A DNA stretch of 64,000 bases from Wujia chipingensis (GCF_014337155.1 NZ_CP060632.1:784501-848500), one strand, 5' to 3'. Positions 51,586 to 61,942 are shown, numbered from the stretch's first letter. The notes: generated from the sequence alone by a model not told the origin. A program made the numbers and translations.

Positions 51586-53891
51586 GAATCGGACAGAAAC
51601 TAAAACGACAGCTGGGATTTTTGATGAGTGTACTCTGCGCGGTCTCTCTGGTTGCCTGTGGAACGAAATATGCAGATGCGCCAGCTTTGCTGGAACCGGT
51701 ATCTGGAACGGAATCGTACCGGGAAGTATCTGTGGGAGATGTAGGCGATCTGAAAATCGCATATGGATCGATCGTGCCAACAGAACATGCAGTGTTCTGG
51801 ACGACACAGGTCAGCGTGGCAGAAGTCCTTGTCGACGTTGGAGATTATGTGGAAGCTGGACAGGTGGTAGCTACTGCGGATCTGGAAGCGGCACAAAAGG
51901 CAAAACAGGATCTGGAAGAATCCCGGAGTCTGCTCGTGCAAAAACGTGAGCTGGAGGTGCAGAAACAACAGCTCACGATACAGAAGCTGAATCTGAAACA
52001 GGCGGGAGAAAATCAACTGGGAGATTCTGACAGTGCTGCGAAAACAGGAAAAGAGATCGAGACGGAACAGGAAAATGCCAATTATGATGAATTGCTTTAC
52101 AAGCACCAGCTTGCCGATTACGATGATCAGATTCAGAAGCAACAGGAGATCATTGAAGATGGAACCCTCAAGGCAACTGCAAGCGGGTATGTTTCTTATG
52201 TGCGTCAGTTTACATATGGCAATCAAGTTACAAGCTCGATGAATGTTATCACGATTGCAGATTATGAGGATACATATATTCAGATACAGAATACAACGAT
52301 CAAAGACAAGCTTCTGGAGAAATACGACCGTTATTATACGATACAGGATGGCGCGAAAATTTCGCTTCGGGAGTATGCCTATACAACACAGGAGCGCCTG
52401 ACAGCCGAAAATCAGCAGAAATATCCGGCACTTCGAATGCAGTATGAGGATGCTCAAAAGAGCGCGCCAGTCGGTTCTGTAATCGCCGTTTATCTCGTCA
52501 GAGACCGCGTGGAAGATGCCCTGTATGTCGGAAATGATTCCATCTATGAGGACGATCAGGGATCATTTGTCTATGTAAAAAATGGGGAGCAGCGCGAACA
52601 GCGCTACATTGAGACAGGAGTCAGTGACACGGTAAATACAGAGGTGATATCCGGGCTTTCTGAGGGAGAAAAAGTGTATTATACATCAGAGGCTGCATGG
52701 CCGGATGCATATGAGGAATATACGGTAAGTGCTCCAACGAATTATGATTCGATGTTTTATACAAACCGCTATGCGATTGCAGATACGATGCGGATCAATT
52801 ACACATCTCCATATGAAGGTACAATTCAGGAAATCTGTGTATCCAATGGAGATTATGTGCAAAAGGGCGATGTGTTACTCAAGGTTCGAACGAATGAAGG
52901 CAGCGCGAAGCTGGCGGAGATGCGGTCAGGAATTGAGGATATGAAAGAAAATCGCACGAAAGCAGTGCAGGCACATGAGAATACACTTCAGTCGCTGCAA
53001 CAGGAAAAGCAGGCAACGCTGACTGCCGGACAGACACCACTTGCAACCGGTACGGATGCACAGACAGCAACCGACGGTGATGCAGAAGAACAGGCAAATC
53101 CGAATCTTTCATCTATGCTGGATGTCGATATTCAGATTGAGAATCTGGATTTTCAAATACAGACGCTGGATTATACATATCAGCTCAAGCAGTCAGAGGA
53201 AGCATATACGGAGGCAAGCTGTAACAATGACGGAACAGGTGTCATGTCAATCTGCGCTGAGCAGGAGGGCGAGGTGTTGGATTTCTGGAGAGACACCGGA
53301 GGCAAGCTGGAGCTTAACTCGGATATTCTGGCGATTGATACGCCGGTGAAGGAGAAGCTGGCATTGTATGGTGGAAACAGCAAGGTTGCGAACGGGACAC
53401 CTGTATCGGTGCAGGATGAGGAAAGTGGAAAGACGATACAGGGCATCATCTGTGGTTCTAACGGAATCACGGAAGGAACAAAGGAAGAGTATTATGTCAC
53501 GACGGTAGGGGATCGTGTCTATATCACGCAGAGTCTGACGGACGACAGCCGGATGTACTATGTGAAATTAGACGGGAACGCATCCGTGGAGAATATGACC
53601 GGAAGTCAGATAATTTCCTATCCGCTGATTTCTTATTCGGATGTGTACACGATTCCGGCAGATGCGCTCTACACAGAGAAGGCGAACTCAGGCAAGGAGA
53701 CATCCGGGGATTTCTATTATGTGTGGAAAATCGTAGATGGAAATATCGAGAAACAATATGTGGATGCCGCAATCAGCAACAGCGCACAGGATACATCCAA
53801 ATATAAAAAGGGCGATGTAGTGGCATGTATATTTAATGGTATTTCGGAGGGAGATATACTGGCGGGACCAGTTTCAGAGGAAGAGGAGTAA
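51582..53891 (+). CDS. Double-length efflux adaptor lipoprotein
   Basis: A 769-residue lipoprotein (SLVACGTKY) about twice the normal adaptor size. It has two successive modules: lipoyl-type VLVDVGDYVEAGQVVATADL, coiled coil about 105-185 and TASGYVSYVRQF; then a second EICVSNGDYVQKGDVLLKV, coiled coil about 445-540 and ICAEQEGEVLDFWRDT. It looks like a fused tandem of two HlyD-like proteins. It overlaps the preceding adaptor by 4 bases. Confidence 0.8.
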   Translation: MRIGQKLKRQLGFLMSVLCAVSLVACGTKYADAPALLEPVSGTESYREVSVGDVGDLKIAYGSIVPTEHAVFWTTQVSVAEVLVDVGDYVEAGQVVATADLEAAQKAKQDLEESRSLLVQKRELEVQKQQLTIQKLNLKQAGENQLGDSDSAAKTGKEIETEQENANYDELLYKHQLADYDDQIQKQQEIIEDGTLKATASGYVSYVRQFTYGNQVTSSMNVITIADYEDTYIQIQNTTIKDKLLEKYDRYYTIQDGAKISLREYAYTTQERLTAENQQKYPALRMQYEDAQKSAPVGSVIAVYLVRDRVEDALYVGNDSIYEDDQGSFVYVKNGEQREQRYIETGVSDTVNTEVISGLSEGEKVYYTSEAAWPDAYEEYTVSAPTNYDSMFYTNRYAIADTMRINYTSPYEGTIQEICVSNGDYVQKGDVLLKVRTNEGSAKLAEMRSGIEDMKENRTKAVQAHENTLQSLQQEKQATLTAGQTPLATGTDAQTATDGDAEEQANPNLSSMLDVDIQIENLDFQIQTLDYTYQLKQSEEAYTEASCNNDGTGVMSICAEQEGEVLDFWRDTGGKLELNSDILAIDTPVKEKLALYGGNSKVANGTPVSVQDEESGKTIQGIICGSNGITEGTKEEYYVTTVGDRVYITQSLTDDSRMYYVKLDGNASVENMTGSQIISYPLISYSDVYTIPADALYTEKANSGKETSGDFYYVWKIVDGNIEKQYVDAAISNSAQDTSKYKKGDVVACIFNGISEGDILAGPVSEEEE

Positions 53892-53894
53892 AAG

Positions 53895-56702
53895 ATGATA
53901 CGGTTTGTTTTACAAAAAATTAAAAACAAAAAATGGTTGACGACCTGCCTGCTTCTGGGACTTGTCTTTCTTGTGGCAGCGGTTTCCTGTCAGCCAATGT
54001 TCAAGGCAGGCTCGCTCAACAAGATGCTGCTGGACAGCTTTCATAATGCAGGTGAGGAAGCAGAGGCATATCCGGCGGTGATCGGAAGAACAGGTGCTTA
54101 TGTGACGGAGAAGCGGCAGACAGCTGCGGCTGTGCTCGACGGTATGAAAGGGTATCAGCAGACATGGGAGAAATATCTTGGATCCATACAGGCGGTGAAT
54201 ACGCAGACCATTCTGACGCTGGATGAACAGTCCGCACAGGGCGCGTATGGTGGAAAAGGAAAATATCTGAAGGTATCGTATATGCCTGATATGCTGGCAC
54301 ATACACAGGTGCTTGTCGGCGAGGACTACGATGCGTATGCTGGGAATCTGTATGGCTGTATGTTGTCCGAGAGTGTGATGGATGCCTGCGGCTTTACAGT
54401 CGGTGAGACATTGGAATTCCCACTTTGGACAGATGCAGACGGGGAAACGCTGAAGCTGCAGATCTGTGGTATCTTCAAGGAGACGGACAGCACAGACACC
54501 TTCTGGTATACAGCGCCGAATACGATGGAACAGGAGATGTTTGTAAGTGAGGAAACCTTTGATGCCATCGTGAAGCAGTTTGCACCGGAAAAGATCAACT
54601 ATGCGACCAATGTGCTGCTTGATTATACGAAGATCAATCAGAAGAATGTAGCAGATGTGCAATATTATATTGAGCAATTTCATAAGGAGGATGAGAGCTT
54701 TACCGATTCGTTCCTGAATCTGCTCAAGCAGTACCAGAAGGACAAGAAAACGATAGATATCACGCTCTGGGTATTGGAGCTTCCGTTGCTTGGTCTGGTG
54801 CTTGCATTTATCTATATGGTGACTGGACAGATCATCGACACAGAACAGGGCGAGATCGCCATGATGCGGAGCCGGGGATACCGCCGCAGCCAGATTGTAG
54901 CGCTCTATGCGTTGCAGGCGTGTATTCTCTGTCTGGTGGCAATGCTGATTGGAACGCCACTTGGATATGGACTTTGTAAGCTGGCTGCATCGACCACAGA
55001 TTTCCTGACATTCCATGCCGGGAATCTCTCGATGTATCATTTTACACCAGTGATGCTTGTCTATGGACTGGCGGCGTCTGCCGTTGGAATTCTGTTCATC
55101 CTGATTCCGGTCGTGATTCATTCCGGGGTATCGATTGTACAGCAAAAATCTGATCAGAAGATCAACAAGAAGATGTTCTGGGAAAAATATTTTCTGGATA
55201 TCGTGTTGCTTGGCGTTTCAATCTATCTGCTTCACAATTTCAATCAGGAGATTGATAAGATCCGTGCACGGGCACTGCTTGGGGCGAAGATGGATCCGTT
55301 GATCTTCTTGGATTCTGTATTGTTTATCGTGGCGATGGGACTTGTTGTGCTGCGGTTGCTGCATTATCTTGTGCAGCTTGTCTATCATATCGGCAGAAAA
55401 AAGTGGCGTCCGGCAGTGTACGCGTCGTTCTTGCAGATCACGCGGAACTTCCGCAAGCAGGGATTTATCTCGGTATTTTTGATTCTGACCGTGGCAATGG
55501 GACTGTTCAATGCCAATGCGGCGCGCACGATCAACCAGAACTATGAAAACCGGATCCGCTATGCAGATGGAGCCGATATCCGTTTGCAGGAGACATGGAA
55601 GATGCAGGCATTTTATGTGTCTGCCAATGATATCGACTATAACTATGTGGAGCCAGATCCGGTCAAATATGACGAGCCGGTCAAGCAGGGACTTTGCACG
55701 AGCATGGCAAAGGTAATCCGAACCAACAATATATCGGTGAGCCGGGGAAAAACGAAGATTGCTAACTGTGAGTTCATGGGAATCCATACAAAAGATTTTG
55801 GTGAGACTGCGTATTTGCAGGAGGAACTAAACAGAGACGTTCATTGGTATACATATTTAAATGAACTGGCACAGCAGGAAAATGGTGTGATTCTGTCGAA
55901 GAATCTGGCAGCGGCACTGGAGGTCAAAGTGGGGGATGTTGTGGATTGCTCCAGATATGGAGATTCTGTCCTGAAGAAAGAGACGGTGCGTGGTACGATC
56001 AGCGGAAAGGTCGTGGCGATCGTAGATGCGTGGCCGGGCTTTGTCCAGTATACCTATGAAGATGGAGAAGAGACAGAGCATTATCTGATTGTTGCCAATT
56101 ATGCGAAGACGGTGCAGAGCTTCAAAATCTCGCCGTATGAGATATGGTACAAGCTGGCAGATGGCGTGGACAGTGATGCGGTACGGGCGGTGATCGATGC
56201 GGGTGGCACGAAGCTATCCTCCTATACGGCATTGGACCGGGATATAGATGCCATGAAAGAGACTGCTATGATACGGATCACGAACGGTATGTTTACGTTG
56301 AGCTTTATTATCGCGTTGATCTTGTGTATGATTGGATTTTTAATTTACTGGATCTCATCGATCCGGCAGCGGGAACTGCTCTTCGGAGTATACCGGGCAA
56401 TGGGCTTAAGCGAGAAGGAGATAAACCGTATGCTTGTAAACGAGCATCTGTTTTCCACATTGCCATCGATTCTGGCAGGTGGTGCCTGCGGCGGTGTGGC
56501 GACATATCTGTTTGTGCGGTTATTTGGTGTGATTTATCTGCCGCAGAAACATAACTTAAGCATCTATGTCTATCTCGACCAGATGGATGTGTTGAAGCTT
56601 GTCGCGGTGCTCCTGGTTATGATTTTGCTGTGTATCGTGATCCTGCGGCGACTGGTACGGAGTCTGAATATCACGCAGGCATTGAAATTAGGAGAGGAGT
56701 AG
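53895..56702 (+). CDS. FtsX-like ABC transporter permease
   Basis: A 935-residue permease. It has an N-terminal helix (KWLTTCLLLGLVFLVAAV), a large extracellular domain, three or more helices around 295-410 with the FtsX region TEQGEIAMMRSRGYRRSQI, a second block near 500, another exterior domain, and a final three-helix block with RQRELLFGVYRAMGLSEKE. The two FtsX blocks are the pattern of large MacB/BceB-type permeases. It starts 3 bases after the double adaptor. Confidence 0.87.
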   Translation: MIRFVLQKIKNKKWLTTCLLLGLVFLVAAVSCQPMFKAGSLNKMLLDSFHNAGEEAEAYPAVIGRTGAYVTEKRQTAAAVLDGMKGYQQTWEKYLGSIQAVNTQTILTLDEQSAQGAYGGKGKYLKVSYMPDMLAHTQVLVGEDYDAYAGNLYGCMLSESVMDACGFTVGETLEFPLWTDADGETLKLQICGIFKETDSTDTFWYTAPNTMEQEMFVSEETFDAIVKQFAPEKINYATNVLLDYTKINQKNVADVQYYIEQFHKEDESFTDSFLNLLKQYQKDKKTIDITLWVLELPLLGLVLAFIYMVTGQIIDTEQGEIAMMRSRGYRRSQIVALYALQACILCLVAMLIGTPLGYGLCKLAASTTDFLTFHAGNLSMYHFTPVMLVYGLAASAVGILFILIPVVIHSGVSIVQQKSDQKINKKMFWEKYFLDIVLLGVSIYLLHNFNQEIDKIRARALLGAKMDPLIFLDSVLFIVAMGLVVLRLLHYLVQLVYHIGRKKWRPAVYASFLQITRNFRKQGFISVFLILTVAMGLFNANAARTINQNYENRIRYADGADIRLQETWKMQAFYVSANDIDYNYVEPDPVKYDEPVKQGLCTSMAKVIRTNNISVSRGKTKIANCEFMGIHTKDFGETAYLQEELNRDVHWYTYLNELAQQENGVILSKNLAAALEVKVGDVVDCSRYGDSVLKKETVRGTISGKVVAIVDAWPGFVQYTYEDGEETEHYLIVANYAKTVQSFKISPYEIWYKLADGVDSDAVRAVIDAGGTKLSSYTALDRDIDAMKETAMIRITNGMFTLSFIIALILCMIGFLIYWISSIRQRELLFGVYRAMGLSEKEINRMLVNEHLFSTLPSILAGGACGGVATYLFVRLFGVIYLPQKHNLSIYVYLDQMDVLKLVAVLLVMILLCIVILRRLVRSLNITQALKLGEE

Positions 56703-56713
56703 GAGTTTCGCTT

Positions 56714-57406
56714 ATGAATATCATTGAAGCAAGAAATATTACACGGATGTTCCCGGTTGGTGACGGCGAATTCTACGCCTTGAAGCATGTCGATATTGAT
56801 ATACCGGCAGGGAAACTTACGATATTGAAGGGACGTTCTGGAAGTGGAAAGACCACATTGATGAATATATTAAGTGCCCTGGATGCACCGACAGAGGGGG
56901 ATGTCAGTTTCGATGGACAGGTGTATTCGGAGATGGAAGATGCACAGAAGGAACAACTGCGAAGAAAAGAAATTGGGTTTGTCTTTCAGGCAGTTGCGTT
57001 GATCCCGATTATGAATGCATATGAGAATGTGGATTTTGCAATGCGGCTGGCAGAACCGGAGCTGACCGCGAAGGAGGTTGACGAACGAATCAGGGAGACA
57101 CTTGCCTTGGTCGGAATGGAAGAGCGTATGCGGCATATGCCGGGACAGATGTCCGGTGGAGAGCAACAGCGGGTCGCAATCGCGCGGGCAGTGGCACACC
57201 GGCCGAAGGTTGTGTTTGCAGATGAACCGACCGGAGCGCTGGATACCGAGTCTGGACTTCGGGTCATGCAGTTGTTCCGAAACCTGATCGAGAAAGAAGG
57301 CGTGACGATCGTTATGACAACACATGATCCAAACCTGATGGAGCTTGGCGATGTTGTCTATGAGTTGGAGGATGGTGAGATTATTGACAGACAAATACGA
57401 GAATGA
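56714..57406 (+). CDS. ABC transporter ATP-binding protein (LolD/MacB-type), first copy
   Basis: A 230-residue ATPase: Walker A GRSGSGKTTLMN (about 38-49), signature MSGGEQQRVAIARAV, Walker B VVFADEPTGALDTE and H-loop MTTHDPN. It belongs to the group that powers FtsX-like permeases. The ATG at 56714 has AGGAG upstream. Confidence 0.93.
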   Translation: MNIIEARNITRMFPVGDGEFYALKHVDIDIPAGKLTILKGRSGSGKTTLMNILSALDAPTEGDVSFDGQVYSEMEDAQKEQLRRKEIGFVFQAVALIPIMNAYENVDFAMRLAEPELTAKEVDERIRETLALVGMEERMRHMPGQMSGGEQQRVAIARAVAHRPKVVFADEPTGALDTESGLRVMQLFRNLIEKEGVTIVMTTHDPNLMELGDVVYELEDGEIIDRQIRE

Positions 57407-57431
57407 TACATTGGAAGATAGGAAAAACGAC

Positions 57432-58355
57432 ATGGCGGAGGAGGCAGATCTGGCGGAAACTGCTCCTCTGATCGTCTGCGATTCTCTCGTGAAGATCTAT
57501 AAGACAAAAGAGGTTGAGGTGCTTGCTTTGCAGGGACTTGACCTGACGGTCAATCGCGGGGAACTGATGGCAATCATCGGGAAGAGTGGAAGCGGAAAAA
57601 GTACGCTTATGAATATCGTTGGAGGTCTGGAAGTGCCATCCGCCGGACGGATCATCGTGGATGGGCAGAATCTGGCGGAATTTACAGAGCGTCAGATGGT
57701 GCAGTACCGGAAGAAACAGATCGGGTTTGTATGGCAGAAGAGCGGACGGAATCTGTTTCCGTATCTGACTTCGCTGGAAAATATTGAGGCACCAATGCTT
57801 GCAATCCATAAAAGCGCGAAGAAACGGCGGGAGAAGGCAGAGGAATTGCTGGCGTTAGTTGGCATGGAGCATAAACGGGGTTCTTACCCGGCACAGATGT
57901 CTGGTGGAGAACAGCAGAGAGTGGCAATCGCGGTCGCACTTGCGAATGAGCCGGAAATCCTGCTTGCCGATGAGCCAACCGGAGCGGTTGATACAAAGAC
58001 TTCTTCGAACATTCAGGATCTGTTCCGGAAGTTAAACCGGGAGCTTGGACTTACGATCATCATAGTCACGCATGATATGAAGCTTGCACATAAGGTAGAC
58101 CGTGTTGTCATGATTTCGGATGGCAAGATCAGTACAGAGAAGATCCTGAAACAGCATTACCGGGATATGCTGGATCAGTTGGAATCACCGGATATGACGG
58201 ATGAGACACATGAGGAATATTCCGTGCTGGATAAGGCACATCGTGTGCAGCTGAGCGATGATATGCTTGCGGCAGCAGGCATTGATACGAACAAGGTCAA
58301 GGTGCGCATCGAGGATGGACGCGTCGTGATCGAGGCGGAGGAAAAGAAAGAATGA
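57432..58355 (+). CDS. ABC transporter ATP-binding protein, second copy
   Basis: A 307-residue ATPase with an acidic N-terminus (MAEEADLAETAPL), Walker A GKSGSGKSTLMN, signature MSGGEQQRVAIAVAL, Walker B ILLADEPTGAVDTK, and a C-terminal extension of about 70 residues (SDGKISTEKIL onward) absent from copy 1. Earlier in-frame starts exist at 57372 and 57384 inside the previous gene. Presence of two ATPases with one permease suggests a heterodimeric motor. Overlaps the regulator gene (ATGA). Confidence 0.88.
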   Translation: MAEEADLAETAPLIVCDSLVKIYKTKEVEVLALQGLDLTVNRGELMAIIGKSGSGKSTLMNIVGGLEVPSAGRIIVDGQNLAEFTERQMVQYRKKQIGFVWQKSGRNLFPYLTSLENIEAPMLAIHKSAKKRREKAEELLALVGMEHKRGSYPAQMSGGEQQRVAIAVALANEPEILLADEPTGAVDTKTSSNIQDLFRKLNRELGLTIIIVTHDMKLAHKVDRVVMISDGKISTEKILKQHYRDMLDQLESPDMTDETHEEYSVLDKAHRVQLSDDMLAAAGIDTNKVKVRIEDGRVVIEAEEKKE

Positions 58356-59005
58356 TTAAGATACTGGTAGTGGAGGATGAACGCGCGATTTCGGATCTCA
58401 TTCGGATGAATCTGGAGGATGCCGGATATGCCTGCACCTGTGTATATGATGGTATGGCGGCAGCGGATCAGATAGAGACACAGACGTTTGATCTGGTTTT
58501 ACTGGATATCATGCTGCCGAAGGTAAATGGATATGAACTGTTAGAATATATCAAGCCGACGGGAACGCCGGTGATCTTCCTGACGGCAAAGGCAGGACTG
58601 GACGACCGTGTCAAAGGATTAAATCTTGGTGCCGAGGATTATATCGTGAAGCCATTTGAGATCGTGGAGCTGATCGCACGTGTACAGGTTGTGCTACGGC
58701 GGTTTCATAAGGATGTGACAAAACTTGTGTATGGCGATCTTGTCATCAATACGGACAATCGTACAGTACTGCGGGATGGCGTGCCAGTCGAGTTGACACC
58801 GAAAGAGTTTATGCTGTTGGAGATATTTGTACGCAACAAAAATATTACCCTGTTTCGGGATAAAATCTACGAGCTTGTCTGGGAAAATGACAGCTACGGC
58901 GATACGCGTACCCTTGATCTGCATGTACAGCGTCTCCGTAAAAAGCTTGGTCTGACTGACAAGCTGAGGACGATTTACAAGGTTGGATACCGGCTGGAAG
59001 ATTAA
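58352..59005 (+). CDS. OmpR/PhoB-family response regulator
   Basis: A 217-residue regulator: receiver domain with phospho-acceptor Asp in DLVLLDIMLPKVNG (about residue 51) and Lys in EDYIVKPFE, followed by a winged-helix DNA-binding domain (TRTLDLHVQRLRKKLGL). It likely binds direct repeats and may control the operon promoter with its GATACA repeats. Confidence 0.95.
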   Translation: MIKILVVEDERAISDLIRMNLEDAGYACTCVYDGMAAADQIETQTFDLVLLDIMLPKVNGYELLEYIKPTGTPVIFLTAKAGLDDRVKGLNLGAEDYIVKPFEIVELIARVQVVLRRFHKDVTKLVYGDLVINTDNRTVLRDGVPVELTPKEFMLLEIFVRNKNITLFRDKIYELVWENDSYGDTRTLDLHVQRLRKKLGLTDKLRTIYKVGYRLED

Positions 59006-59022
59006 AGGAATAGAGAAGATTC

Positions 59023-60453
59023 GTGAAGTTTCGTTATAAAGTTGTAATTATCAATATCATATTATTATCGCTTGGAATTGGAACCGTCGGATTCTTTATG
59101 ATCCGTCGGAATTTCCAGCTTGCGCTTGATGCACAGATCAAAACCTCGATCGAGGAAAACAATCTGCTGCAATCGACGATCGAGTATCGTTTGCTCGATA
59201 CGATCAATTCTTCCCCGTCAAATCTTGTGTATCAGATGAAGAATTTAAGTGCCGATGTCGTAGGTAAAATGGGCGGAAACAACAAAGGTGTCTATGTGTT
59301 CTACGATGGTGCGGAGGTTGTGCATTCTGCGGCAGACGACAATAAACTTTCCTGCCCGGAGGAGCTGTGGAGTACCGCAGTGATTGGGCAGAAGCAGTAC
59401 ATGATCACGAAGGAAGCCGGGCGGTATTATCTGTTTTCCTGTTCGACAAGTCTGGTTCAGGACAAAAAGATGAATATTATCAATGCGCGGGATATCACCG
59501 AGACATATCAGCTGGTGGAGAATGAACGGCGGTATTTTGTCCTGCTTTTAGGTATTGTCGTGCTTTGCTGTACGGTGGCAGTGTTTGTGATTACCTATCT
59601 TCTGACGAAGCCTTTGGAGACGCTGAACCGGGCGTCGAAGAAGTTTGGAGAGGGCGATTACGAGAGCCGCGTGCATCTGCGCAGTCACGATGAAGTAGGT
59701 ACACTGGCACAGACCTACAACCAGATGGCGGATGCAGTGTGTGAGCATATGGATGAACTGCAGGGAATGGTGACACGACAGGAACAGTTCGTGGCAGATT
59801 TCACGCATGAGGTCAAAACGCCGATGACAACGATCATCGGGTATGCGGACATGCTGCGTTCCAAGGAGATGAAAAGGGAGAATCAGGTGCTTGCGGCATC
59901 GTATATTTTCCATGAAGGAAAACGTCTTGAGGCAATGTCGATGAAGCTGTTTGATTTTATTTACACGAAACACAGAAAGATTGAGTTTCAACCGATCTCG
60001 GTTGTGAACTTCATGCAGGAGGTTACGGAGAGTGTGACGCCAATCCTGGCGCAGAAGAACCAGACGCTTGTCTGTACGACGGTGGAAGCGAGGATCGAGG
60101 GAGACAGCAATCTTTTGAAATCCGCATTTATCAATATTATAGACAACGCCAGAAAGGCGTCAGAGCAAGGAAGTGAGATTCGGTTCTTTGCGAAGCAGAC
60201 GGACGATGGCGTGCAGATTGGCGTGCAGGATTTTGGTGTTGGTATCAGTGAAGAACATTTACAAAGAATCTTCGATGAGTTTTATATGGTAGATAAATCG
60301 CGTTCACGGAAAGAAGGCGGTGCGGGACTTGGACTTTCGCTTGCGGCATCTATTGTGGAAAGCCATGGGGAGAAGCTGGAGATCGAAAGTACAGTTGGAG
60401 AAGGCACAACAATGTGGGTGGTATTTCATGAAAAAAATCTTACAGAACAATAA
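59023..60453 (+). CDS. Sensor histidine kinase
   Basis: A 476-residue membrane kinase: helix 1 near 8-28, an external sensor domain (about 30-165), helix 2 near 170-190, HAMP (TKPLETLNRASKKFGEGDY), H-box FVADFTHEVKTPMTTIIGYA, N-box INIIDNARKAS, and G-box DFGVGISEEH with GLGLSLAASIV. It starts with GTG at 59023. Paired with the adjacent regulator. Confidence 0.93.
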   Translation: MKFRYKVVIINIILLSLGIGTVGFFMIRRNFQLALDAQIKTSIEENNLLQSTIEYRLLDTINSSPSNLVYQMKNLSADVVGKMGGNNKGVYVFYDGAEVVHSAADDNKLSCPEELWSTAVIGQKQYMITKEAGRYYLFSCSTSLVQDKKMNIINARDITETYQLVENERRYFVLLLGIVVLCCTVAVFVITYLLTKPLETLNRASKKFGEGDYESRVHLRSHDEVGTLAQTYNQMADAVCEHMDELQGMVTRQEQFVADFTHEVKTPMTTIIGYADMLRSKEMKRENQVLAASYIFHEGKRLEAMSMKLFDFIYTKHRKIEFQPISVVNFMQEVTESVTPILAQKNQTLVCTTVEARIEGDSNLLKSAFINIIDNARKASEQGSEIRFFAKQTDDGVQIGVQDFGVGISEEHLQRIFDEFYMVDKSRSRKEGGAGLGLSLAASIVESHGEKLEIESTVGEGTTMWVVFHEKNLTEQ

Positions 60454-61252
60454 AATACGCGTCGGACTGTTATTTGTCTGTTGTGCGCTGATCGTCGTGC
60501 TAAGCATCGTAGCACCGAAATATCTGCTTGCACGGACGCTTACGGAACAGACGAATCACGTCGAGGTGGCACCGGAGGAATATTATCTGGAAGCGGGAAC
60601 GATGATGTCACGCAATACATCCTCAAATCTCTCGGCTGTCGATCGGATCAAGCTGATCTCCGGCACATGGGACAGTAACATGACAAAATGCGATATCACA
60701 GAGGGCTTTCTGGATGAAGTCGAAGCGGTGGAACTTGCGAAGAAGCAGTTGGATGTCTATTACAAGCAGGGTGTGTATCCGTATTCCGTGCAGATACAGT
60801 ATGACAATCTGTATTCATATTCGTCAGAACTTTACTGCTACATGGACACCAGCTTTGATACCTATGCGGCATATCTCTGGAAGATCACATTTACGAAGTA
60901 TGATAACAGCGTGGAGAATATCGTTTATATGACAGAGAGTGGGACAATCCTGCTTGCATGGACAAACAACACGAAGTTTGCGCAGACAACAACACTTCTG
61001 GACTTCTATGAAAATGTGCAGATACGGGATGTCCTTGGGGAAAATAAGCTGTACACGGCGAGTGCGATGAAGTATATGCCAGTTGCGTCTGTGACGATTC
61101 CTTACCCGGACGCAGAGGAGATAAAAGAAATTAAAAATGGAGCATTGATTACACTCCGGGTATCTGGCGACTTAGAGAACCTACAGGCATTGCAATATAC
61201 GACGGAGCATGGACAGGGAATCGTCCTGATGCCATTACAGAACAACAAATGA
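60428..61252 (+). CDS. Membrane-anchored accessory protein of the two-component system
   Basis: A 274-residue protein with one N-terminal helix (VGLLFVCCALIVVLSIV) and an extracellular beta-rich domain. It overlaps the kinase gene by 26 bases, so co-expression is certain if both are translated. Position and topology recall YycI/YycH-like modulators; sequence similarity is not evident to me. Confidence 0.7.
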   Translation: MKKILQNNKIRVGLLFVCCALIVVLSIVAPKYLLARTLTEQTNHVEVAPEEYYLEAGTMMSRNTSSNLSAVDRIKLISGTWDSNMTKCDITEGFLDEVEAVELAKKQLDVYYKQGVYPYSVQIQYDNLYSYSSELYCYMDTSFDTYAAYLWKITFTKYDNSVENIVYMTESGTILLAWTNNTKFAQTTTLLDFYENVQIRDVLGENKLYTASAMKYMPVASVTIPYPDAEEIKEIKNGALITLRVSGDLENLQALQYTTEHGQGIVLMPLQNNK

Positions 61253-61274
61253 TATATTTTCTCATATATAATTC

Positions 61275-61303
61275 TTGATTTTCAAAATAAGTTCCTGTAT
61301 GAT
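61275..61303 (+). promoter_or_regulatory. Promoter of the DUF3793-flavodoxin pair
   Basis: TTGATT (61275-61280) and TATGAT (61298-61303) with a 17-base spacer. The -10 overlaps the left arm of the 40-bp palindrome. Confidence 0.7.
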
Positions 61304-61339
61304 GCATATAAGTTAGTTAAAACTAACTTATATGCATCA
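61300..61339. promoter_or_regulatory. Perfect 40-bp palindromic operator
   Basis: Arms TGATGCATATAAGTTAGTT (61300-61318) and its exact complement (61321-61339) are separated by AA. It covers the -10 box and start site. The core TTAGTT...AACTAA resembles DtxR-family metal-repressor sites, which would fit iron control of flavodoxin; this is inference. Confidence 0.7.
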
Positions 61340-61354
61340 AGGTGAGGAAACGAT

Positions 61355-61942
61355 ATGCCAATACAGGAACTGGTTCAAATCAAACAATCAAACGATCTCG
61401 AAAAAAACACAGCCGTGATGATGGCGGTCAATTGTGCACCGGTGATCAAGGGAAGCAAGGCTTCGAATCTGATCACAGTGACAATGCAGGAGTTTTACAT
61501 GATCCGGAAGCTTGTGCGGGGAACCGGGATTTCTTATCATCTTCTAAAAATCAAAGCGAATAAATTCATGTTATTTTTGTATCGGAGAGAAGCACTCAAA
61601 CGCTACATTCTATCTGAGAAGGTACAGAAATTTCTGCGTGGTTATGGCTATCCGGCAGATGATTTTTCTGCGATGCTGCATAGACTGTTTTCGCGTGTGG
61701 AACAGTATAGCAGAGGAGAGATTGCATATCCACATGAGATGGGAGCTTTCCTGGAGTATCCGATCGAGGACATCTTAGGATTTATGGAGAATGATGGAGA
61801 GAATTTTTCCTTTTACGGATATTGGAAGGTTTATCACAATGAGCAGGAGATGACACAGTTGTTTCAGCGTTTTGACGAGGAACGGGAGCATGTGCTGCAG
61901 GAGATTCTGGAGGGTAAGACAATCCGGGAGATCGCAGTCTGA
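61355..61942 (+). CDS. DUF3793 family protein
   Basis: A 195-residue cytoplasmic protein with the DUF3793 pattern CAPVIKGSKASNL near the start, LLYRREAL-like LFLYRREALKRYIL in the middle and HEMGAFLEYPIEDILGFMEN near 130. The family is found next to flavodoxin genes in clostridia and has no known activity. GGTGAGG precedes the ATG. The downstream flavodoxin is 50 bases away. Confidence 0.88.
   Translation: MPIQELVQIKQSNDLEKNTAVMMAVNCAPVIKGSKASNLITVTMQEFYMIRKLVRGTGISYHLLKIKANKFMLFLYRREALKRYILSEKVQKFLRGYGYPADDFSAMLHRLFSRVEQYSRGEIAYPHEMGAFLEYPIEDILGFMENDGENFSFYGYWKVYHNEQEMTQLFQRFDEEREHVLQEILEGKTIREIAV

Noticed and set aside
53910..55145. 411-codon - strand frame opposite the FtsX-like permease
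   Set aside because: It lies entirely inside a well-supported permease gene, with Cys/His/Arg-rich content typical of antisense shadow frames.
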